NCBI RefSeq assembly: GCF_025447595.1
Contig: NZ_JAOEJU010000026.1
Coordinates: forward strand, 1 to 64,000
DNA: 64,000 bases
Origin: Pseudomonas koreensis
GTDB taxonomy: Bacteria; Pseudomonadota; Gammaproteobacteria; Pseudomonadales; Pseudomonadaceae
Direction: 5' to 3'
The notes under the pieces were generated by a model that did no database searches, was not told the origin of the DNA, and was given only the letters and a program-made list of their open reading frames with translations. The position numbers and the translations under genes were made by a program. Positions 1 to 6,885 of this stretch are shown one piece after another (within the stretch, counting starts at the first letter, position 1; the number at the start of each line of letters is the position of its first letter).

Positions 1-30
1 GACAGTGTTGATGTTGGCTGACACACCGCA

Positions 31-58
31 ATCGCGAGCAAGCTCGCTCCCACAAAGG
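31..58. repeat. REP palindrome (single)
   Basis: The sequence contains CGCGAGCAAGCTCGCTCCCAC followed by AAAGG, the same unit as the pair at 14779-14856. The core GCGAGC-AA-GCTCGC is an inverted repeat. It sits in a non-coding gap, the usual place for Pseudomonas REP elements. Confidence 0.8.
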
Positions 59-85
59 TTGTGTTTCAAGCTCCATATATAAAAT

Positions 86-114
86 AGCCCTGCCATCGCT
101 GGCAGGGCTTTTTT
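86..114. terminator. Rho-independent terminator, probably bidirectional
   Basis: A 9-bp perfect stem (AGCCCTGCC / GGCAGGGCT) with a six-base loop is followed by T6 on the plus strand and a short T run on the minus strand. It lies just beyond the stop of the minus-strand DUF4404 gene and can also end a plus-strand gene to the left of the window. Confidence 0.8.
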
Positions 115-127
115 GCATTCGCGGGTT

Positions 128-391
128 TCAGATGCCCATGCTGTGCAGGGTAGTAGCAATATTGCGCAAAGTACCGGCGATGGTCGGGTGTTCGAGTTCA
201 AAGCGTTCGACCGCCAGGTTCACACCATCGGCGATACTGTTTTCATGAGTGGACTGTTCCAGTTTTATCTCGGATTCGATCTGCGCCATCAGGTCGCGCA
301 GATGTTCGCGCTCTTCTTCGGTGAGCGGCGGAGTCTGATCCAGTTGCTCGCGCAGGGCATTGAGCTGTTTTTGCAGTTCTTGAGCGGGCAT
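128..391 (-). CDS. DUF4404 family protein
   Basis: This is an 87-residue acidic, helical protein without signal peptide or membrane segment. The first 45 residues form an amphipathic, probably coiled-coil helix rich in Gln, Leu and Glu (QELQKQLNALREQL). The end (ERFELEHPTIAGTLRNI) matches my recollection of the DUF4404 family common in Pseudomonas. A good ribosome binding site (AAGGAAA) lies a few bases before the ATG, and the gene is followed by a terminator. Its function is unknown; it is probably cytoplasmic. Confidence 0.75.
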   Translation of the reverse strand: MPAQELQKQLNALREQLDQTPPLTEEEREHLRDLMAQIESEIKLEQSTHENSIADGVNLAVERFELEHPTIAGTLRNIATTLHSMGI

Positions 392-499
392 GGTGGTTTC
401 CTTTTATCGAGAGGCACTGGCATAGACCGCAGCCGTGCGCCAAAGGTCTATGGCTCTCCTTAAGACTAATCCACTCTGGGGCAACCTGCATGATCCCGG

Positions 500-1120
500 T
501 CAGGGCTTTTCGCCTTTCGCGCGACGCAGATTGATGTCGGCCAGGCAGGTGTCGAGTTCGCCCAGATGATCGATTACCGAGTGCACGCCCAGGCCGAACA
601 GTTGCACGGTCGCCTTGCCGCGCAGTTGTTCGCGTTCCTTCTGGCTCAGGGCCAGCCATTCGCTGGGCGCCAGCCCGCACAGTGAGCCGCACGACGCCAG
701 GCCTATGGTCCACAACCCGGCATTCAGGCCCGATTGCAGCAGGCGCGGTTCGCCGCTGACCAGCACGCAACCGTCGAGGCGATCGACATTCAAGCCCATC
801 AACGCTTGCCAGCAGGCATTGGGCGCCGGCCAAGAATTGATTGTTGCTGGATATTGCGATGGTTTGATCCAGGTCGGCAGTGCCGATGAAAGTATTTGAG
901 TGAGGGCGGGGGGCAACTCATCGAGCCAGGCGCAGGGGATGAGCTGACGTTGCAGGCTGCGCACAACGTCCAGTGCTCCCGGCGTGGCATCGGCGTGTTC
1001 GGGGCTGATGTGCGTCTGGTGACGGGCACGGGCGCCGAAATCCACGAGGCAACCGCTGAGTCCGAACAGCACGGCGGTCAGGTTGGGTGCTGAAAGTGGC
1101 AAGGCTTCGGCCTGAGGCAT
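500..1120 (-). CDS. HAD-fold protein, phosphonatase-like, nucleophile lost
   Basis: The 206-residue product resembles phosphonoacetaldehyde-hydrolase-like HAD proteins. The N-terminal motif I reads AVLFGLSGCLVDFG, where the family normally has FDxxGTxVDFG. The catalytic Asp is therefore Gly (codon gga), and the second acidic position is Ser. Later it has GLNAGLWTIGLASCG, which matches the phosphonatase motif GLNAGMWTVGV, but the preceding acidic GD motif is SGEP. The fold is probably kept while phosphatase chemistry is probably lost. I chose the ATG at 1120; an in-frame ATG at 1144 adds eight residues. It is divergent from mlaA. Confidence 0.7.
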   Translation of the reverse strand: MPQAEALPLSAPNLTAVLFGLSGCLVDFGARARHQTHISPEHADATPGALDVVRSLQRQLIPCAWLDELPPALTQILSSALPTWIKPSQYPATINSWPAPNACWQALMGLNVDRLDGCVLVSGEPRLLQSGLNAGLWTIGLASCGSLCGLAPSEWLALSQKEREQLRGKATVQLFGLGVHSVIDHLGELDTCLADINLRRAKGEKP

Positions 1121-1306
1121 GGAAAACGTCCCTGAAATAATCATCAGGCTAAGCAGCGACGGTGACAGTTGGATGACAGGGGCGTTACGAAACCTCCTAC
1201 GGAACGAATCTTGTAGGATAAGTGCCTAAAGCGCCTTTCCGCCTTATACTTACGGCCATATTACCGTGGCCAGGTTGCCGCGCCCGTTCAGACCAAGGAG
1301 TTTTCT

Positions 1307-1996
1307 ATGCGCTGGAGCAACCCTCTCGCTCAGCTTTGTGTATGCGCCAGTGTCATGCTGGTTCCGTTCGCCGCTAACGCTGCAACGGAAGAAGACCCTT
1401 GGGAAAGCGTCAACCGCCCGATTTTCGAGTTCAACGATTTTGTCGACACCTATGCACTGAAGCCTCTGGCTCAGGGCTATGAATTTGTTACTCCGCAATT
1501 CCTGGAAGATGGCATTCACAACATGTTCCGCAACGTCGGTGACGTCACCAACCTGGCGAACAACATTCTTCAGGGCAAACCGGCTGCTGCCGGCGTCGAT
1601 ACTGCGCGTCTGATCTTCAACACCACTTTCGGCCTGCTCGGTTTCTTCGATGTCGGCACTAAAATGGGGTTGAACCGCAGCGACGAAGACTTCGGCCAGA
1701 CTCTTGGCTATTGGGGTGTTGGCAGCGGTCCTTATGTGATGCTGCCATTGATGGGGCCGAGCACCTTGCGTGACGCGCCTTCCAAATATGTCGACAGCTA
1801 CACCGGCCCTTATCGCTACATCAACGATGTACCGGTGCGTAACTCGATCTTCGGCCTGAACATCGTCGACACCCGCGCCAGCCTGCTGTCGAGCGAGAAG
1901 CTGATCAGCGGCGACAAGTACACCTTCATCCGCAACGCCTACCTGCAGAACCGCGAGTTCAAGGTCAAGGACGGGCAGGTCGAAGACGATTTCTGA
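1307..1996 (+). CDS. mlaA: MlaA/VacJ family outer-membrane lipid asymmetry protein
   Basis: This 229-residue protein belongs to the MlaA (VacJ) family, which removes phospholipids from the outer leaflet of the outer membrane and hands them to the MlaC-MlaBDEF pathway. The family signature is clear: DPWESVNRPIFEFND near residue 30, then GFFDVGTKMGL, FGQTLGYWGVGSGPYVMLP and GPSTLRDAP. The N-terminus is a signal peptide ending in FAANA-AT. It looks like a signal peptidase I site, not a lipobox, since no Cys stands at the cleavage point. AAGGAG at 1295-1300 is a strong ribosome binding site, and a TATACT -10-like box lies at 1245-1250. A terminator follows. Confidence 0.93.
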   Translation: MRWSNPLAQLCVCASVMLVPFAANAATEEDPWESVNRPIFEFNDFVDTYALKPLAQGYEFVTPQFLEDGIHNMFRNVGDVTNLANNILQGKPAAAGVDTARLIFNTTFGLLGFFDVGTKMGLNRSDEDFGQTLGYWGVGSGPYVMLPLMGPSTLRDAPSKYVDSYTGPYRYINDVPVRNSIFGLNIVDTRASLLSSEKLISGDKYTFIRNAYLQNREFKVKDGQVEDDF

Positions 1997-2318
1997 TCTC
2001 GATTGATCGGTATAAAAGGGCGACCGCGAGGTCGCCTTTTTTGTGGGCGCGACCATCCATTGGGTTACCGTAAAGGCCGTTCTTATAACTGCGAGTGATT
2101 TGACAAACAAAGTCTCCAAGCGACCATCGGCGCATGCTTGAAACGCTCGAAGGATGGGAGTACCGTCTGCGCCTTAGAAGGGCACCTCTGGTGCAACCGT
2201 GTGCGAAGCAAACGCTTCAAAGCGGTGCAGCAGAGAGGCTAGAAAGCGAATCCAGTAGTCTGTGCCGGGCTTTTGCCCCGCCTGCTACGCCAACCTAATT
2301 CTGGCGCCGTTTGCCCAC
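1997..2318 (+). other. Intergenic region between mlaA and rssB
   Basis: After the mlaA terminator, about 275 bases carry no convincing ORF with a ribosome binding site. The stretch presumably holds the rssB promoter, but I see no clear -35/-10 pair. Confidence 0.6.
2014..2042 (+). terminator. Rho-independent terminator after mlaA
   Basis: The stem AAAAGGGCGACC / GGTCGCCTTTTTT with a GCGA tetraloop ends in a T run 18 bases after the mlaA stop. Confidence 0.9.
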
Positions 2319-3500
2319 ATGCCAAAAACCAGTGCCACGCTGCTGATAATCGATGATGACGAAGTAGTGCGCGCGAGCCTCGCGGCCTATTTGGAAGACA
2401 GTGGTTTCAGCGTCTTGCAGGCCAGCAATGGCCAGCAGGGTCTTCAGGTATTCGAGCAAGACAAGCCCGACCTGGTCATCTGCGATCTGCGTATGCCGCA
2501 GATGGGCGGTCTCGAACTCATCCGTCAGGTTACCGAGCGGTCACCGCAGACTCCAGTGATCGTGGTGTCGGGTGCCGGCGTGATGAACGACGCGGTCGAG
2601 GCACTGCGCCTGGGCGCGGCGGATTACCTGATCAAGCCTCTCGAAGATCTGGCCGTGCTCGAGCACTCCGTGCGCCGGGCCCTGGATCGTGCGCGTTTGC
2701 TGCTGGAAAACCAGCGCTATCGCGAGAAACTGGAAAAGGCCAACCGCGAACTTGAAGCCAGCCTGAACCTGCTCCAGGAAGACCAGAACGCCGGTCGCCA
2801 GGTGCAGATGAACATGCTGCCGGAGAGCCCGTGGAGCATCGACGAGTTCAGATTCGCACACCAGATCATTCCGTCGCTGTACCTGTCGGGTGATTTTGTC
2901 GACTATTTCCGTGTTGACGAGCGCCGGGTTGCGTTTTACCTGGCGGATGTCTCGGGCCATGGCGCCTCTTCGGCCTTCGTCACCGTGCTGCTGAAGTTCA
3001 TGACCACGCGCTTGTTGTTCGAGTCCAAGCGCAACGGCACGCTGCCGGAATTCAAGCCTTCGGAAGTCCTTGGTCATATCAACCGGGGACTGATCAGTTG
3101 TAAGCTGGGTAAACACGTCACAATGGTCGGTGGAGTCATCGACGAGGAGACCGGTTTGTTGACCTATAGCATCGGCGGCCATCTGCCGTTGCCAGTGTTG
3201 TACACGCCTGACAGTGTTCGCTACCTCGAGGGGCGCGGTCTGCCCGTGGGGCTTTTCAACGAAGCCACCTACGAAGACCACGTGCTTGAGCTGCCACCGA
3301 CGTTCAGCCTGACGCTGATGTCTGATGGCATTCTGGATCTTTTGCCAGAGCCCACACTCAAAGAGAAAGAAGCCGCTTTGCCCCAGAAGGTGAAGTCGGC
3401 GGGCGGCAGCCTGGATGGTCTGCGGCAGGTTTTTGGATTGGCCACGCTAGGGGAGATGCCGGATGATATCGCCCTGTTGGTGTTGAGCAGGAATCTTTAA
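2319..3500 (+). CDS. rssB: Response regulator with PP2C-type phosphatase domain (RssB-like)
   Basis: The 393-residue protein has a receiver domain at residues 1-125 (acidic cluster D12-D14, phosphoacceptor D56 in DLVICDLRMP, Lys106 in YLIKP). A coiled-coil linker spans about 130-165. A PP2C/SpoIIE-type Ser/Thr phosphatase domain follows, with metal-binding DVSGHG, LMSDGILDL and a final PDDIALLVL. Such proteins dephosphorylate a STAS anti-sigma antagonist, and that partner is the next gene, overlapping at TAATG. In Pseudomonas this pair is linked to RpoS control; the link is family knowledge, not visible here. I chose the ATG at 2319 because the upstream 19 codons precede the receiver fold without homology. 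Confidence 0.9.
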   Translation: MPKTSATLLIIDDDEVVRASLAAYLEDSGFSVLQASNGQQGLQVFEQDKPDLVICDLRMPQMGGLELIRQVTERSPQTPVIVVSGAGVMNDAVEALRLGAADYLIKPLEDLAVLEHSVRRALDRARLLLENQRYREKLEKANRELEASLNLLQEDQNAGRQVQMNMLPESPWSIDEFRFAHQIIPSLYLSGDFVDYFRVDERRVAFYLADVSGHGASSAFVTVLLKFMTTRLLFESKRNGTLPEFKPSEVLGHINRGLISCKLGKHVTMVGGVIDEETGLLTYSIGGHLPLPVLYTPDSVRYLEGRGLPVGLFNEATYEDHVLELPPTFSLTLMSDGILDLLPEPTLKEKEAALPQKVKSAGGSLDGLRQVFGLATLGEMPDDIALLVLSRNL

Positions 3501-3982
3501 TGAGTACCGGTAGAATCCAGTTCGCCGAGCAGGACGGCACCTTCGTCCTGAAGTTTGTCGGTGAAGTTCGCCTGACCCTGTGTTCGGCGTTGGATGCGAC
3601 TATTGAAAAAATCTTCACCGCGCTGAATTTCAACGCGATCGTGATCGATTTGACCGAAACCCGCAGCATCGACAGTACCACCCTGGGCCTTCTGGCCAAG
3701 CTGTCGATCCTGTCGCGGCAGAAGGTCGGCCTGCTGCCGACCGTGGTCACCACCCACGAGGACATCACCCGTCTGTTGCAGTCGATGGGTTTCGAGCAGG
3801 TGTTCAATATCGTCAACCATCCCGTGCCGTGCCCGGAATGCCTCGATGACCTACCGGATCAGGATCAGTCGGAAGAGGTGGTGCGGATCAAGGTGCTCGA
3901 AGCGCACAAGATTCTCATGGGCCTGAACGACTCCAACCGCGAAGCGTTCCATGACCTGGTGAATGCCCTCGAACGGCACTGA
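3500..3982 (+). CDS. STAS-domain anti-sigma factor antagonist
   Basis: This 160-residue protein has an N-terminal STAS domain (residues 1-105). The phosphorylatable serine motif reads ETRSIDSTTLGLL, with S59 as the likely phosphorylation site. The C-terminal 50 residues are an acidic helical tail. Its ATG overlaps the stop of the phosphatase gene (TAATG), so the two are translationally coupled. It is the expected substrate of that phosphatase in a partner-switching pathway. The cognate anti-sigma kinase is not in the window. Confidence 0.88.
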   Translation: MSTGRIQFAEQDGTFVLKFVGEVRLTLCSALDATIEKIFTALNFNAIVIDLTETRSIDSTTLGLLAKLSILSRQKVGLLPTVVTTHEDITRLLQSMGFEQVFNIVNHPVPCPECLDDLPDQDQSEEVVRIKVLEAHKILMGLNDSNREAFHDLVNALERH

Positions 3983-4003
3983 TCAACCAGACCGCGAGGC
4001 ACA

Positions 4004-4037
4004 AAAAAGGGCGAACCTGTGAGGGTTCGCCCTTTTT
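4004..4037. terminator. Bidirectional terminator between the STAS gene and tal
   Basis: The perfect stem AAAAAGGGCGAACC / GGGTTCGCCCTTTTT with a short loop has T runs on both strands. It serves the convergent STAS gene and tal. Confidence 0.9.
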
Positions 4038-4055
4038 GCGTCTGCGCTTGGCCGA

Positions 4056-4982
4056 TTACAGCTTGGCTTGCAGCAGCGCCTCGAGTTTTTCCTGGTCGCG
4101 GGCAAACTGACGGATGCCTTCGGCCAGTTTCTCGGTGGCCATCGCGTCTTCGTTGGACAACCAGCGGAATTGCGCTTCGTTGAGGCTCAAGCGCGCTTCG
4201 CCGGCATGGCCCGGAGCGAGTTTGCGTTCCAGCTTGCCGGTGTCGGCCGCCAGTTTCTCGATCAGGTCCGGGCTGATGGTCAGGCGGTCACAGCCGGCCA
4301 GTTGCTCGATCTGGTTGAGGTTGCGGAAGCTCGCGCCCATGACCACGGTCTTGTAGTCATTGGCCTTGTAGTAGTTGTAGATGCGCGTCACGGACTGCAC
4401 GCCCGGATCGTCGGCACCGGTGTAGTCGTTGCCGTTGGCCTTCTTGTACCAGTCGTAGATGCGGCCCACGAACGGCGAGATCAGGAACACGCCGGCATCG
4501 GCGCAGGCAGCGGCCTGAGCGAAGGAGAACAGCAGGGTCAGGTTGGTCTGGATACCTTCCTTTTCCAGGATCTCGGCGGCGCGGATGCCTTCCCAGGTCG
4601 AGGCGATCTTGATCAGCACGCGGTCACGGCCGACGCCGGCCTTGTCGTACAGTTCGATCAGGCGATGGGCACGTTTGAGCATCGCGTCCTGGTCGAACGA
4701 CAGACGTGCGTCCACTTCGGTGGAAATACGGCCCGGAATGACCTTGAGGATTTCCTGACCGACCGCGACGCCGAAACGGTCGCTGGCCAGGCCGACATCG
4801 CCCTTGCAGTCGCGCACGCTGGCGTTCAGCAATTCGGCGTAGGCCGGAATGGCCGCTGCCTTGAGCAGCAGGGAAGGGTTGGTGGTCGCGTCGACCGGTT
4901 TGACCCGGGCAATCGCTTCGAAGTCGCCGGTGTCGGCCACGACGGTGGTGAACTGTTTGAGTTGTTCCAGCTTGGAAGTCAT
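4056..4982 (-). CDS. tal: Transaldolase
   Basis: The 308-residue protein is a class I transaldolase (TalB type) of the non-oxidative pentose phosphate pathway. It transfers dihydroxyacetone from sedoheptulose-7-phosphate to glyceraldehyde-3-phosphate. D17 (VVADTGD), the DATTNPSL motif, and the Schiff-base lysine K125 ([12 protein letters not shown]) are all present. The length is normal. I chose the ATG at 4982 giving [11 protein letters not shown]; the 21 codons upstream carry no homology. It is cytoplasmic and convergent with the STAS gene. Confidence 0.97.
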   Translation of the reverse strand: MTSKLEQLKQFTTVVADTGDFEAIARVKPVDATTNPSLLLKAAAIPAYAELLNASVRDCKGDVGLASDRFGVAVGQEILKVIPGRISTEVDARLSFDQDAMLKRAHRLIELYDKAGVGRDRVLIKIASTWEGIRAAEILEKEGIQTNLTLLFSFAQAAACADAGVFLISPFVGRIYDWYKKANGNDYTGADDPGVQSVTRIYNYYKANDYKTVVMGASFRNLNQIEQLAGCDRLTISPDLIEKLAADTGKLERKLAPGHAGEARLSLNEAQFRWLSNEDAMATEKLAEGIRQFARDQEKLEALLQAKL

Positions 4983-5170
4983 GAGCGTGCTCTGTCCTAT
5001 GGGTCTGGTGACATTACCCGAGCGCCGGCAGCCACTCAAGGGCATGCAGGCGTATCGAGCGCCCCGGCGGCAACAACCTGAAAACGGCTGTTTGAAAGGT
5101 GGGGCGCGTTATCGATCAATACGATGCCAAAACAGACGACAGGTTCAAAGCAACTGACCTGTTGCAGCGC

Positions 5171-6115
5171 CTACTCCAGCTCCAATTGTGTCCTGACTGC
5201 CGTTTGAGCCGGTTTCGGTTGGCCGTCCGAGGTCAACAGACCGAAATTCTTCTCGCGATCGTCTTTTCCCGAGTCGCTGTTCTTCCATTCGTAGATGGAA
5301 GTCAGCGGGATCTTGAGCCTTTTCACATCAGCGATGAACGCAGAAACTTTGGTGGCCTGGCCGTCCGGGCCGCCGTTGGAGGCCAGCGCCGAGATTCCCC
5401 ATTCACTGATCACACCCGGCAAATGGAAGTTCTGCTGAATGAAATTCTGGGCATTGCTGATCTGCGTGGCTGTCATGCCGTAGGGGTGATAGGAAATGGC
5501 ATCGAGGCAATTGGGGTAAGCCTCGACGAGGCTGTTGAGCGCCACGGTGGACGCCGATCCCGCAGTGGGCGGCCGGGCGAAGCCAAAGCCGACCAGAGGC
5601 GTGGATTGAGGTTGCCCCTGAAGGGTTTTGCACATGGCGCTCATGAACGGCACGAACGTGGTGTTGAAGTTGCCGGTCGGCCAGTAGGTGCCCAGATCCG
5701 GTTCGTTCCAGATTTCGATGGCGACCAGTTGCGAACTCCAGGCTTTTTCCAGCCCGCTGACGGCATTGGCAAATACTTCGCCGGCTGTCGTGAGGTCTCC
5801 AGTCAACGGTTTGGTGGCGCGTACAGTCATCAAAACCGGCAAACCGGCGGATTTCGCCGCCGCAAACGCATCGCTGATCTGCCTCTGATAGGACTTGCCG
5901 CCGAGGCTGTCGCTCCAGACCCCGAAGCGTACAAAACTGAACCCGGCCGCTTTGATCTGCTCGGCATCGGCCGCCGTAAAACTCTGGATCTTGACCTGAA
6001 CGCCGATGGTTTTCGTCGGCAGCGCCGGGAACAAGTCACTGGCCTGAACCTGTGCGGCTACACCGAGCAACAACAAGGTGGCGGCACCAAGATGTTTGAG
6101 ATGTGCTGATTTCAT
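5171..6115 (-). CDS. Secreted TIM-barrel glycoside hydrolase (cellulase/GH39-like)
   Basis: The 314-residue product has a signal peptide (cleavage near A25) and a single glycosidase barrel of clan GH-A type. The acid/base glutamate is E138 in IEIWNEPDLG and the nucleophile is E238 in VISEWG. A conserved SYHPYG loop lies between them. It is divergent from the exopolysaccharide operon starting at 6407, with 291 bases of shared AT-rich promoter DNA. It therefore probably trims or degrades the polymer made next door in the periplasm, as PslG does in the Psl system. The substrate cannot be read from sequence. Confidence 0.8.
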   Translation of the reverse strand: MKSAHLKHLGAATLLLLGVAAQVQASDLFPALPTKTIGVQVKIQSFTAADAEQIKAAGFSFVRFGVWSDSLGGKSYQRQISDAFAAAKSAGLPVLMTVRATKPLTGDLTTAGEVFANAVSGLEKAWSSQLVAIEIWNEPDLGTYWPTGNFNTTFVPFMSAMCKTLQGQPQSTPLVGFGFARPPTAGSASTVALNSLVEAYPNCLDAISYHPYGMTATQISNAQNFIQQNFHLPGVISEWGISALASNGGPDGQATKVSAFIADVKRLKIPLTSIYEWKNSDSGKDDREKNFGLLTSDGQPKPAQTAVRTQLELE

Positions 6116-6203
6116 GTCTGCTCTCCTGATGAGAATGACATCTAGCGAATGGTTATCTCGTTACATTGGTTTCGAGGGCAATAAAGATACTAAGTGCATG
6201 AAT

Positions 6204-6219
6204 GTTATTTTTTGTCGGA
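6204..6219 (+). promoter_or_regulatory. Motif copy 1: GTTATTTTTTGTCGGA
   Basis: This matches the copy at 17491-17506 (GTTATTTTTAGTCGGT) at 14 of 16 positions. It lies in the divergent promoter region between the glycosidase and the tyrosine phosphatase gene. Confidence 0.45.
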
Positions 6220-6238
6220 AAACTTTCGCCCGAAAATC

Positions 6239-6258
6239 ACAGTTATTTTTAGTCCGGT
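6239..6258 (+). promoter_or_regulatory. Motif copy 2: ACAGTTATTTTTAGTC plus CGGT
   Basis: Sixteen bases (6239-6254) are identical to 17488-17503 upstream of galE. The following CGGTA is also shared, with a one-base shift. It is 38 bases from copy 1, about 165 bases before the phosphatase start. It is a candidate regulator site for the polysaccharide genes. Confidence 0.5.
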
Positions 6259-6406
6259 AATTCTGGTTGGGAGACTTTTAGAGGCCGTGGTACTTAATGC
6301 ATCGGTATTAACGGGTGAATCTATTTCCGAGTGAAGGAAGGTCTTGCGGGTTCATTCGAATGTGCAAGGCATGTTGGCCGAATGACATTACACGGGAAAG
6401 TAAACC

Positions 6407-6847
6407 TTGTTCAAAAAGATTCTTGTCGTTTGCGTGGGCAATATTTGCCGAAGTCCGACAGCGGAACTTCTGTTGCGCAATGCACTGACACCCGCGGCGA
6501 TCAGCGTGACCTCTGCAGGTCTGTCTGCGCGGGTCGGCGAAGGTGTGGAGTCCAACGCGCGCCAGGTGTTGGAAGAGCGTGGCCACAGTGCCGAAGGGTT
6601 CAAGGCGCGGCAACTGACAGCGGACATCGTCAATGAATCAGACCTGATTCTGGTCATGGAAAAACAACATGTTAATCAAGTACTGAAGATTGCCTCTCAC
6701 GCCAGGGGCAAAGTTTTTCTGCTGGGCAAGTGGCAGAGCGAACGAGAAATACAGGACCCGTATCGTCAGGGGCAAGCCGCTTTTATTCATGCCCATGCAT
6801 TGATTGAAGATGCTGTTAGCTCATGGGCGCAACGCCTGGCGCGTTGA
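6407..6847 (+). CDS. Low-molecular-weight protein-tyrosine phosphatase (Etp/Wzb-like)
   Basis: The 146-residue enzyme has the LMW-PTP P-loop C9-VGNIC-R15-S and the general-acid aspartate D117 in DPYRQG. In capsule systems this enzyme removes phosphate from the C-terminal tyrosine cluster of the chain-length kinase, which is the next gene (38 bases downstream). The start is a TTG at 6407; it puts the P-loop nine residues in, as usual for the family, and no better ATG is available. It is the first gene of the main polysaccharide operon and is cytoplasmic. Confidence 0.93.
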   Translation: MFKKILVVCVGNICRSPTAELLLRNALTPAAISVTSAGLSARVGEGVESNARQVLEERGHSAEGFKARQLTADIVNESDLILVMEKQHVNQVLKIASHARGKVFLLGKWQSEREIQDPYRQGQAAFIHAHALIEDAVSSWAQRLAR

Positions 6848-6885
6848 TGAATATTCTTCAGTTCAGTGAATGGTAAGAAAGACTT

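Noticed and set aside
4068-5081. A 337-codon plus-strand frame opposite tal
   Set aside because: Antisense shadow of transaldolase, whose catalytic residues are all present on the minus strand.
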